Origin: CAYLNG01 sp964497855
GTDB lineage: Bacteria > Verrucomicrobiota > Kiritimatiellia > SS1-B-03-39 > UBA6053
Direction of reading: 5' to 3'
NCBI GenBank assembly: GCA_964497855.1
Contig: CAZCFM010000016.1
Location: forward strand, 1 to 38,400
Length of the DNA: 38,400 nt
In this document: piece by piece, positions 15,514 through 23,245 of the stretch
How positions within the stretch are numbered: position 1 is the stretch's first letter
How the letters are laid out: each line of letters starts with the position of its first letter
Position numbers and translations under genes: made by a program
The notes under the pieces: model-generated
Seen by the model: the letters and a program-made list of their open reading frames with translations, nothing else
Told to the model about the DNA's origin: nothing
The model's database searches: none

Positions 15514-15777
15514 ATGAAAACGACCTTGGACATCCCGGATCTCATCTTCCGCCAAAGCAAAGCCAAAGCGGCCTTGCGCGGTGTGTCGCTGCGCCAGTTC
15601 GTCACCGAGGCTTTGGAGGACAAGGTTTCCATGCCAACCACAAGCCGGATACCCGCCTTGGACCCTCCCTGGATGAAAGGCTTTGGTGCGCTCGCGGATC
15701 TTCACGGGGAGACGATCGCGATCGACACACGCATTCAGGAAGCCTTCGGAACTCTTGAAGAGGAAGACAAAGCATGA
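15514..15777 (+). CDS. vapB: Type II antitoxin, ribbon-helix-helix-like (VapB-type)
   Basis: An 87-residue protein beginning MKTTLDIPDLIFRQSKAKAALRGVSLRQFVTEALEDKV, the pattern of a short beta strand and two helices seen in ribbon-helix-helix/VapB antitoxins. The acidic C-terminus (IQEAFGTLEEEDKA) is a likely toxin-binding tail. Its stop overlaps the toxin start (ATGA at 15774-15777), as usual for these pairs. It should neutralise the PIN toxin and repress its own promoter through the palindromes just upstream; both roles are inferred from family knowledge. Confidence 0.85.
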   Translation: MKTTLDIPDLIFRQSKAKAALRGVSLRQFVTEALEDKVSMPTTSRIPALDPPWMKGFGALADLHGETIAIDTRIQEAFGTLEEEDKA

Positions 15778-16151
15778 TTTTGGATACAAATGCCCTTTCG
15801 GCCTGGGCCGATGGCAACCCCGCATGCCGTTCAGCCTTTCGAGAAGCGAGCCGGATCATCATCCCTGCCATCGTGATTGGGGAGTACCAGTATGGTATTC
15901 GCCAGTCCCGTCACCGGGAGCGCTATGAAGCCTGGCTCACACAAAACCTGCCCCATACCGAAATCCACCCCATCACTGTTCAAACCGCCGACGTGTATGC
16001 GGACCTGCGCATTCATCTGAAAACAAAAGGCAACCCCATCCCCGCCAACGACCTCTGGATTGCCGCCCTTGCGCTCGAACTCAAGCTTCCGCTCCTCAGC
16101 AACGACAGACACTTCGACCACATCCCCAAACTCCTCCGCTTGCATTTTTAA
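15774..16151 (+). CDS. vapC: VapC-type PIN-domain ribonuclease toxin
   Basis: A 125-residue PIN domain, the usual VapC length. The acidic metal-binding residues are all present: Asp4 in MILDTNALS, Glu37 in IGEYQYGI, Asp93 in PANDLWIAALAL, and Asp111 in LLSNDRHFDHI with Asp115 close by. VapC toxins cleave RNA, frequently tRNA or rRNA, and are held inactive by the antitoxin. The module looks intact and functional. Its composition is less GC-rich than the flanking genes, consistent with horizontal acquisition. Confidence 0.92.
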   Translation: MILDTNALSAWADGNPACRSAFREASRIIIPAIVIGEYQYGIRQSRHRERYEAWLTQNLPHTEIHPITVQTADVYADLRIHLKTKGNPIPANDLWIAALALELKLPLLSNDRHFDHIPKLLRLHF

Positions 16152-16156
16152 ACGTG

Positions 16157-16187
16157 GGGCTCGGGGTCAGGCCAGGGCTCGGGGTCA
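16157..16187. repeat. Direct repeat of GGGCTCGGGGTCA
   Basis: A 13-base sequence occurs at 16157-16169 and again at 16175-16187, just after the toxin stop, followed by CCTACACTTTTTGG. The arrangement resembles the end of a small repetitive or mobile element, but no partner end was found. Confidence 0.4.
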
Positions 16188-16206
16188 CCTACACTTTTTG
16201 GATTTC

Positions 16207-16250
16207 AATCCCGTCATTCCGCAATCCGAAATCCACATTCCCAAATCAAA
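16207..16250. repeat. Degenerate tandem heptamers (AATCCNN-like)
   Basis: Units of seven bases begin at 16216, 16223, 16230, 16237 and 16244 (ATTCCGC, AATCCGA, AATCCAC, ATTCCCA, AATCAAA), with a weaker unit before them. The array has the same 7-base period as the one at 3257-3291 but a different consensus. It is intergenic, between the toxin and the lipoprotein. Confidence 0.55.
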
Positions 16251-16333
16251 CCGGGGGTGAAGAGATGACCGGTGGGAAATCCTTTCCCGCTTCGGCTTGC
16301 ATCCTGTCGCTTTGGTTATAGTTTGCACGAACC

Positions 16334-17044
16334 ATGTCCGTTAAAAATTTCACAATCCTCCTATTCCCGGTCCTGCTGGCCGCCTGTGGGCGTCAACCGA
16401 AGGTACGGACCTATGTCGAAACCGTGCAACTGCCGCCGCCCCGGCCTGCGGTGGCCGCGCCGGCGATGCCGGGTGACATGCGGGCCGCGCCCCTGACCGT
16501 GGAACCAATCCCGGAAAACATGCCGGCCAACCATCCGACTCTGGCCGGAAACACCCCGGCCCCCGGCGCGAACGTCATGCTGGGCCGCGAAAATGAAGTC
16601 CCGCCCGCGCTGGCCGCCGGCGATTTATCCTGGGAACTCCCGGAAGGCTGGCGCTCCCTGCCGGCCTCGGGCATGCGTCTGGCCGCCTTCGCCCCGGAAG
16701 GCGCGGACGAAAACACGCTGGTCACCCTCATCATTCTCCCCGCCTCCGCCGGCACGCTGGAATCGCAGATCGCCCGCTGGCGCGAGCAAGTCGCCCTGCC
16801 CGCCGACACAACCCACGCCCCCATTTCCCTCCAGGGCAAACTGCCCTACGTTCTGGTCAATCTGGTCGCGGAAAGCGCCGCCGCCGAGTTGCCCCTGTCC
16901 ACGATCGGCGCCATCTACGACCTTCCCGGCAACCGCCGCGCCTACCTCAAATTCATGGGCAAAACGGGTCAGTTGATCGACAACAAGGGCGGATTCCTCC
17001 AGCTCGCCGGATCGCTGGCCCTGCAGGAAGGAGAGGCCCCGTGA
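16334..17044 (+). CDS. Predicted lipoprotein preceding resB
   Basis: A 236-residue protein with a lipoprotein signal (FPVLLAACG, acylated Cys18), a Pro-rich linker to about residue 90, and a globular domain of about 140 residues starting LSWELPEGWRSLPASGMRLAAF. That domain has the pattern of small proteins that bind or accompany membrane complexes (ending NRRAYLKFMGKTGQLIDNKGGFLQLAGSL), but I do not recognise a named function. Its stop overlaps the GTG start of resB, so it is probably translated with the cytochrome c assembly genes and may assist them or an electron-transfer chain in the periplasm. Confidence 0.8.
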   Translation: MSVKNFTILLFPVLLAACGRQPKVRTYVETVQLPPPRPAVAAPAMPGDMRAAPLTVEPIPENMPANHPTLAGNTPAPGANVMLGRENEVPPALAAGDLSWELPEGWRSLPASGMRLAAFAPEGADENTLVTLIILPASAGTLESQIARWREQVALPADTTHAPISLQGKLPYVLVNLVAESAAAELPLSTIGAIYDLPGNRRAYLKFMGKTGQLIDNKGGFLQLAGSLALQEGEAP

Positions 17045-18192
17045 ACCTGCCCGCGTTTCCCTCGATCACCCCCCAAAGCGTCTTCCGATTTTTCACCTCC
17101 ATCCGCCTGACCGTGTTTTGCCTACTCTGGCTGGCCGTGCTGACCTTCGTCGGCACGCTCTACCAGGTGGACAACGGCATCTACCTCGCGCAGGAAAAGT
17201 TTTTCGACTCCTTTTTCCTCTGGCCCTTTTTCCCGCTGCCCGGAGCCTTCCTGATTCTGATCCTGCTCTTTCTCAATCTCTGCGCCTCCTTTTTTGTGCA
17301 TTACCAGGCCGGCTGGCGCATGCCCGGACTGATGCTCATCCATCTGGGTCTCATCCTGCTCTTGCTCGGCGGCTTCGTGACCCGCATGATGGGCCTGGAG
17401 GCCAACGTCAGTTTGTTCGAAGGGGAGGGGACCAACGTCGCCAGCAGTGTTTCCGAATGGGAAATTTCCTCCGCCGAGGAAATGCTGGCCCAGCGCGAGA
17501 TCCGCGCCGTCGACTTCAGCGACCTGCGCCGCGGCACCCGTTTCCGCCACGAGGACAAAGGCCCGCGTTTCCGCGTGCTGGAGCTGCACCGCAACGCGCG
17601 TCCGTTGCCGCCCAAAGACCTGAGCCCGGAGGCCCGCGCCGCCCTGCCCATGTCCCCCAGCGGAATCCAAGCCCTTCAGCCCGTCAAAAACGCCATCGAG
17701 CCCGGCGATAATTTCCCCGCCATCCGCCTCTCCGTCGAAGGGGCCAAAAACGCGAAGGAAGTGATTCTCTGGGGACGCGACGAGCGTCCGCTGGCCCTTG
17801 AACTGGAGGACGGAAGCGTGCGTTTCGTGTCCCTGCGCCGCAAACGCTTCGAATTGCCGCTCTTCATCGAACTCAACGACTTCCAGCGCACAACCTATCC
17901 CGGAAGCCAGATTCCAAAGGACTTCCGCAGCCTCATCACCGCTCACTTCAGCAACGACGTCCACCGCCAGGTCGTCATCAAAATGAACGAACCCTTCCGC
18001 GTGAACGGCTGGACCTTCTACCAGCAGAAATTCGACGTCGGCCCCGAGCGCGAGCTGTCGGTCCTGCAGGTCACCCGCAACTACGGACGCCTCATCCCCT
18101 ACTGGGCCACCGGCCTCACATCCCTCGGCCTGGCCATGCATTTCCTGCAAATGCAATGGATGCAGCTTCGCCGCCGGAGGAAATCCGCATGA
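17041..18192 (+). CDS. resB: ResB-like cytochrome c biogenesis protein
   Basis: A 383-residue System II (Ccs) assembly factor that, with CcsA, delivers heme to apocytochrome c on the outer face of the membrane. The start SVFRFFTSIRLTVFCLLWLAVLTFVGTLYQ is the classic ResB first helix. Two more helices lie at about 61-80 and 90-118, then a large periplasmic domain (about 125-345) with VNGWTFYQQKFDVGPE, typical of the ResB C-terminal part, and a last helix before the basic tail. It starts with GTG overlapping the lipoprotein stop and ends in an ATGA overlap with ccsA. Confidence 0.92.
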   Translation: MNLPAFPSITPQSVFRFFTSIRLTVFCLLWLAVLTFVGTLYQVDNGIYLAQEKFFDSFFLWPFFPLPGAFLILILLFLNLCASFFVHYQAGWRMPGLMLIHLGLILLLLGGFVTRMMGLEANVSLFEGEGTNVASSVSEWEISSAEEMLAQREIRAVDFSDLRRGTRFRHEDKGPRFRVLELHRNARPLPPKDLSPEARAALPMSPSGIQALQPVKNAIEPGDNFPAIRLSVEGAKNAKEVILWGRDERPLALELEDGSVRFVSLRRKRFELPLFIELNDFQRTTYPGSQIPKDFRSLITAHFSNDVHRQVVIKMNEPFRVNGWTFYQQKFDVGPERELSVLQVTRNYGRLIPYWATGLTSLGLAMHFLQMQWMQLRRRRKSA

Positions 18193-20093
18193 AACGCCTC
18201 TCCCTCTTCCTCCTCTGCCTCCTGTCGCTGACCGCCTTCGCGCAGGAACCCGTTCCCTCCAGAACCCTGCGCGCCTTCGGCGACCTGCCCGTCCTGCACG
18301 ACGGACGTGTCATGCCGATGGACACCTACGCGCGCCTCGCCCTGCTGCAGTTTTCCGGACGCAGCGCCTTCGGCAAGGAGCCCGCCATCTCCTGGTTTGC
18401 CCGCCTGCTCTTCGTGCCAGACAGCACCCGCGACGATGCGTTTTTCCTCGTCAACCATCCCGAGGTCCTCGACGCCATGGGCGTGCCCCGTTTCCAGGCC
18501 CTGCCCGGACAGAAAAAACCCTCCACCCGCCGCTTCACCTACTCCCATCTCGTGGACGGCATGGGCAAACTCGCCGAGCTCTACGAGCAGGCCCAGAAAG
18601 TGGAGCCCAAACAGCGCGACCTCGTCGCCCAGGAAGCTGTTCGCCTCTTCGAAAACCTCATCACGTACCGCCAACTGGCCTCCGTGTTCACCCACGAACG
18701 CCCAATTCCCGGTCTGCAGATTCCGCTCCTGCGCGAACGCCTCGGTCTCCCCGCCGATGTCACCGCCTTCACCTACAGCGACCTGAAAGACCGCCTGCCC
18801 GCCATCACCGACCTTGTGCAGGCCGCCGCCGGACAGGACGATCCCGCCGCCCTCACGCCCGAACAGCGCGAAGCCCTCGGCCTCGCCTCCTACATGTTCG
18901 GCCTGCGCACCGCGCTTGTGGACATGCCGCTGCCCCTGCTCCCCGCCGCCCCCCACGGCGAACCCCACTGGCTCGCCCCCCTCGACGCCCTGCACGACGA
19001 GGAACGCGACGTGCAACTTGTCAACGCCGCCAAACAAAGCGGACTGCTGTCCACCTCCTGGGTCGCGGGCGACTGGCAAAAGGCCCGCGAGGCGATCGAC
19101 GATATCGGCGAATTCTCGCAGGGACGCATGAAACACGTCCGCGAGGTGCGCAATGCCCGCGCCGAGGCCCGCTTCAACCGCGCGAACTATTTCTTCAAGG
19201 CGAAGATGATGTACATCGCCTGCTTTTTCCTCGCCTTTGCGGCTCTGATCAGCGGAAACCGTTCCCTGCGCCTCGCCGCGTGGATTCCCCTCTCCCTGGC
19301 CCTGCTCTTCCATGTGACCGGACTCGGCTGGCGCATCTTCCTCACCGCGCGTCCGCCCGTCACGAACCTCTACGGAACCTTCCTTTTTGTGGGTCTCATC
19401 TGCCTGCTGCTGGCCCTGCTGGTGGAGGCATTCCAGAAAAACGCGCTGGGCCTGTTCGTCGGCAGTTTTGTCGCCATCACCTTTCTCTACGTGGCGGACC
19501 GCTTCGGGGCGGAAGGCGACACGATGAAAAAAGTCGTGGCGGTGCTCGCCTCCAATTTCTGGCTCAGCACACACGTGCTGGCCGTGACCACGGGCTACGC
19601 CGGCGTGTGGATCGCTGGCGTGTTCGGACACATCTGGCTGGTGCTCAAGCTGCTCAACAAACCCAAAGACCTGCTCGACAAGGTTCGCCTGCCCATGGAG
19701 GGCCTGCTCGGTTTCGGACTCACCTTCGCCTTCCTCGGTACGATGCTCGGCGGCGTGTGGGCGGACCAGTCCTGGGGACGTTTCTGGGGATGGGACCCCA
19801 AGGAAAACGGTGCCCTGCTCATCGTTCTCTGGAGTGCCGCCGTGTATCATGCCCGCATTGCCGGCCTGATCCGCGAGATTGGAATGGCCGCCGGCTGCGT
19901 GATCGGCTGCATCATGGTCATGGTCGCCTGGCTCGGCGTAAACCTCCTCAACGTCGGCCTGCACTCCTACGGCTTCACCCAGTCCATGTTTAGCGGGTTT
20001 ATCGGCTACATCGCCTTTGAACTCCTCTTCCTGGCCGTGGTGCTCGGACTTCTTCAGGTCCAAAGCCTCAGAAAACAGCCAAAAGCCGGGTAA
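18189..20093 (+). CDS. ccsA: CcsA/ResC-like cytochrome c heme lyase with N-terminal periplasmic domain
   Basis: A 634-residue protein. A signal peptide (MKRLSLFLLCLLSLTAFA) and about 310 residues of soluble domain (beginning LPVLHDGRVMPMDTYARL) precede eight or so C-terminal membrane segments. The WWD heme-handling motif WGRFWGWDPKE is at residues 531-541, with conserved His residues in HVLAVTTGYAG and VYHARIAG on either side. CcsA of this long form, with an HDGRVMPLDT-type opening, is familiar from PVC bacteria and Bacteroidetes. The ATG at 18189 is preferred to one at 18156 because it begins the signal peptide and overlaps the resB stop. Together these genes imply exported c-type cytochromes. 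Confidence 0.93.
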   Translation: MKRLSLFLLCLLSLTAFAQEPVPSRTLRAFGDLPVLHDGRVMPMDTYARLALLQFSGRSAFGKEPAISWFARLLFVPDSTRDDAFFLVNHPEVLDAMGVPRFQALPGQKKPSTRRFTYSHLVDGMGKLAELYEQAQKVEPKQRDLVAQEAVRLFENLITYRQLASVFTHERPIPGLQIPLLRERLGLPADVTAFTYSDLKDRLPAITDLVQAAAGQDDPAALTPEQREALGLASYMFGLRTALVDMPLPLLPAAPHGEPHWLAPLDALHDEERDVQLVNAAKQSGLLSTSWVAGDWQKAREAIDDIGEFSQGRMKHVREVRNARAEARFNRANYFFKAKMMYIACFFLAFAALISGNRSLRLAAWIPLSLALLFHVTGLGWRIFLTARPPVTNLYGTFLFVGLICLLLALLVEAFQKNALGLFVGSFVAITFLYVADRFGAEGDTMKKVVAVLASNFWLSTHVLAVTTGYAGVWIAGVFGHIWLVLKLLNKPKDLLDKVRLPMEGLLGFGLTFAFLGTMLGGVWADQSWGRFWGWDPKENGALLIVLWSAAVYHARIAGLIREIGMAAGCVIGCIMVMVAWLGVNLLNVGLHSYGFTQSMFSGFIGYIAFELLFLAVVLGLLQVQSLRKQPKAG

Positions 20094-20658
20094 TTTTCGA
20101 ACCAAGGCTCTGGTCTGCACTCCAGACACAAATCTTTTGCCCCCCCCCTCTTTGTGCAAGGATCCCCTTGGGATAATCCATGGAGCTGGGGAATTACGCG
20201 TCACGTAGCGACGGACCCTCGAATAGGCGTGGATTGTGATCATTCCAACAGGTACAATAATACGCTTCCCCTTGACGTTGGCGCATCCACGAAGTGGGTG
20301 CATGTCCTGCAGAGTCTATTGGGACAACGGTCGGACGTTTAGAGGGAGCCAATGGGCGAAAGGTGACACAGGCATTCCTGCCTGTGAGAGGTCTTCGTCT
20401 TCAAGCGCTGAAGTCCAACGCCACCCTGTTTCATCAGCGTTGATCAGGGGTTCGATTCTTCCTCTGCCAGGGACTATGGACGCTCGTGGTAAAAGACTCT
20501 TCACAGACACAAATGTCTGTGTTACATTTACGTGTACCCGCTTCGTGAATGCGCCCCTTGACTTTCCGGCTGCTTTCGGGCACGACTGTCCAACTGGCAT
20601 TCGGAACCCCGCAACGGGCAACCTTGCACTCCGCTGCACCCCCCCATTTCCACTCCCC
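20094..20658. other. 565-bp intergenic space with inverted-repeat doublet
   Basis: The space separates ccsA from the nucleotidyltransferase. A small hairpin just after ccsA (GTCTG/CAGAC near 20111-20125) and another at about 20157-20170 (CAAGG/CCTTG) lack T tracts. Most of the rest (20279-20554) is an inverted doublet. No credible gene was found; the frame running through it into the nucleotidyltransferase lacks family resemblance. Confidence 0.7.
20279..20554. repeat. REPIN-like inverted doublet with 20-bp hairpins
   Basis: Outer arms GGCGCATCCACGAAGTGGG (from 20280) and, inverted, CCCGCTTCGTGAATGCGCC (to 20554) match with few changes. Each half carries an 8-bp stem hairpin: CACAGGCATTCCTGCCTGTG at 20367-20386 and CACAGACACAAATGTCTGTG at 20502-20521. 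The sequence around the second hairpin, reverse-complemented, matches that around the first (GTGACACAGGCAT versus GTAACACAGACAT, both followed by GAG and TCTT). Two inverted copies of one REP-type element are the simplest reading. Confidence 0.65.
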
Positions 20659-21207
20659 ATGTCCACCTTTGATGAAATCCTCTCCATCGCTTCCCAAGAC
20701 CTTCCGGAAGCTGGCATCGATTGTTTGCTGATCGGTGGTTTGGCGGTGAACCATTATGGGTTCACCCGCAACACCCTGGATGTGGATTTCATGATCGCCG
20801 GGCAACAGGTCGACCCTCTCAAAACGCTGCTGCGGAAAAAGGGCTTCACCAATATTTCCATTCACGAGAATGTTGTGTTTTTCACGTCCGATCAGGGCGG
20901 CCCCCGGATCGATTTCCTCCAGGTCGACCCGGAAACGATGGCGGCACTGCTCGCCCGCGCGGTGCCCATGCAGGTTGGCGGTTATCCACTGAAGGCACCT
21001 TCATTGACCGACCTTTTGGCCATGAAAATTTTTGCCCTGGCGGGAAACCCTGTCCGCAGGATGGCAAAAGATCTTCCAGACATCGCCTACCTGACTGTCC
21101 TTAACGACCTCGGCCTTGAACGGGATGTTCTCCCCTTGTGCGAACGCTATGGATCCACGGAAATTTTCGGGATGATCCAAAAACAGATCGAGGAGTTGAA
21201 TCGATGA
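20659..21207 (+). CDS. Nucleotidyltransferase-fold protein (AbiEii/MNT-like)
   Basis: A 182-residue protein with a polymerase-beta-type nucleotidyltransferase core: LLIGGLAVNHYG followed by TLDVDFMI, where the two Asp would bind metal, and a third acidic position in PRIDFLQVD. The later SLTDLLAMKIFALAGNPVRRMAKDLPDIAYL is the helix found in the AbiEii toxin and related families, with a Lys followed by a conserved DLxDI-like segment. Such proteins transfer nucleotides to tRNA or proteins, often as toxins. The ATG at 20659 begins the family region; upstream codons lie in repeat DNA. The stop overlaps the start of a 63-residue partner. Confidence 0.85.
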   Translation: MSTFDEILSIASQDLPEAGIDCLLIGGLAVNHYGFTRNTLDVDFMIAGQQVDPLKTLLRKKGFTNISIHENVVFFTSDQGGPRIDFLQVDPETMAALLARAVPMQVGGYPLKAPSLTDLLAMKIFALAGNPVRRMAKDLPDIAYLTVLNDLGLERDVLPLCERYGSTEIFGMIQKQIEELNR

Positions 21208-21395
21208 ACCCGAAACGGAATATCCCCTTTCCTCCCCACCTGACCATGGATAAATACGTGGCCCATCTGGATGCGTTCTTCAAGACGCTGGATCCAGAGA
21301 AGGTTCGGCGACAAAAAGAACTGGAGGAGCGCATCGACCGGCGATTCCGTGTTTGCGACGTGGAACGGCCCGCTTCTCCGCCTGCAACGCCATGA
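21204..21395 (+). CDS. Small partner protein of the nucleotidyltransferase, unknown
   Basis: A 63-residue charged protein (MNPKRNIPFPPHLTMDKYVAHLDAFFKTLDPEKVRRQKELEERIDRRFRV). It is mostly helical, with no membrane segment and no recognised domain. It is much too short for a HEPN antitoxin and lacks that family's RxxxxH motif. The ATG overlaps the nucleotidyltransferase stop (ATGA at 21204-21207), which implies translational coupling and probably a functional pair. A longer start at 21138 would overlap the upstream gene by 70 bases and is less likely. An antitoxin or adaptor role is a guess from the arrangement alone. Confidence 0.7.
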   Translation: MNPKRNIPFPPHLTMDKYVAHLDAFFKTLDPEKVRRQKELEERIDRRFRVCDVERPASPPATP

Positions 21396-21460
21396 AAAAC
21401 ACCCGCTTCCCCCTGCATCCACGGCTTGCTTTCCGAAATGAGCTTGGGTAGGGGTTTTTT

Positions 21461-23239
21461 ATGAGATTGTCCACCTGCTTTGTGTTCACCTTGTTTTGTG
21501 CCACCCGCCTGTTCGGGGAATCCCTGGTCATCCCTCCGCCCGGATGGGAGCCCAAACCCTCGCCGTTGGCCTCGCCCCTGGCCGAACCCGGCGGACGCCT
21601 CAAGGTCTTTGCCTCCCAATACCCCAAGAGCTTCAACTACCTGCTCGACCGCAACGTCTTCTCCAATCAGTTGTTCAGCCATCAATTCGAAAGCCTCATC
21701 GGCCAGAATTCGCTGACCCTCGAACCGGAACCCGGTCTTGCCGAAAAAATCACCGTCTCGGACGACAAAAAAACCTTCACTTTCACGATCCACCGCGACG
21801 CGAAGTGGAGCGACGGCAAAGCCATTACCGCCGACGACGTGATCTGGACCTTCAACGCGATCATGAACGATGAACACCTCACCGGTGCCCACAAGGTCGG
21901 ACTCGACCGCTTCGACCCTCCCGTCAAACTCGACGAGCGAACGGTGCAGTTCAGCGCCAAGGAAGTCCACTGGCGCAACCTCTGGTCCGTTGGCGGCTTT
22001 CCGATCCTGCCCAAACACTGGTGGGAAAAACAGGAGTTCAACAAGGTCAACTTTGAATTTCCCGTGGTCTCCGGCCCCTTCCGCGTTACCCACCTGAACG
22101 AGCCGCACTCCGTGGTCATTCAACGCCGTAAAGACTACTGGGCCAAAGATGACCCGCGCGGCGAAGGCCTCGGCAATTTCGACGAGATCGAATACCTCTT
22201 CTACGGGGACCAGGATCTGGCTTGGGACAATTTTCTGCGCGGCGAATTCGACCTCTTCGCCGTCTACACCGCCCGCCGCTGGGCCACCCAGACCACCGGC
22301 GAGCGCTTCGACAACAACTGGATCGTCAAGCAGGCCATTCACAACCAGGACGCCCTCGGCTTCCAGGGCTTCGCCATGAACATGCGCCGTCCCCTCTATC
22401 AGGACCTTCGCGTCCGCCGTGCCCTGGCCCATCTGCTCGACCGCGAACGCATGAACGCCACCCTCATGTTCAACCAGTACATTCTCAGCCGCAGTTATTT
22501 CGAGGACATCTATCCGGAAGGCAACCCGATTCCCCTCATTCCTTTCGACGTCGAAAAGGCCCGCGCCCTGCTCGCAGACGCCGGCTGGGCAGTGGGGGCC
22601 GACGGCAAGCTGGCCAAAGACGGCACGAAGTTCGTCATCAAATTCCTCACCCGCGATCCCACCTCCGACCGCTTTCTGCTCATCTACGCCGAGGACCTGG
22701 CCAAGGTCGGCATCGACCTCGAAATCGTGCGCAAAGACTGGTCGGCCTGGTCCAAAGACATGGACGAATACAACTTCGACATGACCTGGGCCGCCTGGGG
22801 CGGCGGAACCTTCAAGGACCCCGAGCCGATGTGGCACAGCAAGTACGTCGATCAGCCCAGCGGTATGAACATCACCGGCTACAAAAACCCCAAAGTGGAC
22901 GAGCTGATCGACTCCACCATCGCGGAATTCGATGTCGAGGTGCGCCACCAGGCGGTGCGGAAAATCGACGCCATGCTCGCCGAGGATGTGCCCTACGTTC
23001 TGCTCTGGCACATCGATTATGTGCGCCTGCTCTCCTGGAATAAATTTGGAGCCCCGTCGCATGTGCTTGGCAAATATGGCAGCGAATACGCAGCGGAGGC
23101 CTACTGGTGGATCGACCCCGACATGGAAGCCGATCTGGACGCCGCCCGCACAAACAAAACAAAACTTCCCGGTCGCCCCGCGCGCGTCGATTTCCACAAG
23201 GTGTTCCAGATGCCCGCCGTCGCGGAACCCCTCCAGTAA
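21461..23239 (+). CDS. yejA: Oligopeptide ABC transporter substrate-binding protein (YejA-like, SBP family 5)
   Basis: A 592-residue periplasmic binding protein with an N-terminal signal (MRLSTCFVFTLFCATRLFGES). SBP family 5 features are clear: SKxFNY-like KSFNYLLDRNVFSNQL, FTFTIHRDAKWSDGKAITADDVIWTFNAI, and YPEGNPIPLIPFDVEKARALLADAGW. Its gene order with two permeases and a fused double ATPase, and LSRSYFEDIYPEGNPIPL, favour the YejA subgroup over DppA/OppA. In E. coli the Yej system imports peptides including microcin C. Six bases separate it from the permease gene. Confidence 0.88.
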   Translation: MRLSTCFVFTLFCATRLFGESLVIPPPGWEPKPSPLASPLAEPGGRLKVFASQYPKSFNYLLDRNVFSNQLFSHQFESLIGQNSLTLEPEPGLAEKITVSDDKKTFTFTIHRDAKWSDGKAITADDVIWTFNAIMNDEHLTGAHKVGLDRFDPPVKLDERTVQFSAKEVHWRNLWSVGGFPILPKHWWEKQEFNKVNFEFPVVSGPFRVTHLNEPHSVVIQRRKDYWAKDDPRGEGLGNFDEIEYLFYGDQDLAWDNFLRGEFDLFAVYTARRWATQTTGERFDNNWIVKQAIHNQDALGFQGFAMNMRRPLYQDLRVRRALAHLLDRERMNATLMFNQYILSRSYFEDIYPEGNPIPLIPFDVEKARALLADAGWAVGADGKLAKDGTKFVIKFLTRDPTSDRFLLIYAEDLAKVGIDLEIVRKDWSAWSKDMDEYNFDMTWAAWGGGTFKDPEPMWHSKYVDQPSGMNITGYKNPKVDELIDSTIAEFDVEVRHQAVRKIDAMLAEDVPYVLLWHIDYVRLLSWNKFGAPSHVLGKYGSEYAAEAYWWIDPDMEADLDAARTNKTKLPGRPARVDFHKVFQMPAVAEPLQ

Positions 23240-23245
23240 CACGAC

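Noticed and set aside
20440..20475. A tRNA-like T-arm (GGGGTTCGATTC) followed by GCCA
   Set aside because: The spacing from the T-loop to GCCA is eight bases instead of twelve, no matching 5' acceptor strand or seven-base anticodon loop could be built, and the site lies inside the inverted doublet.
20236..20658. Extended N-terminus of the nucleotidyltransferase
   Set aside because: The 141 upstream codons are translated from the inverted doublet and show no conserved protein features; the family region begins at 20659.
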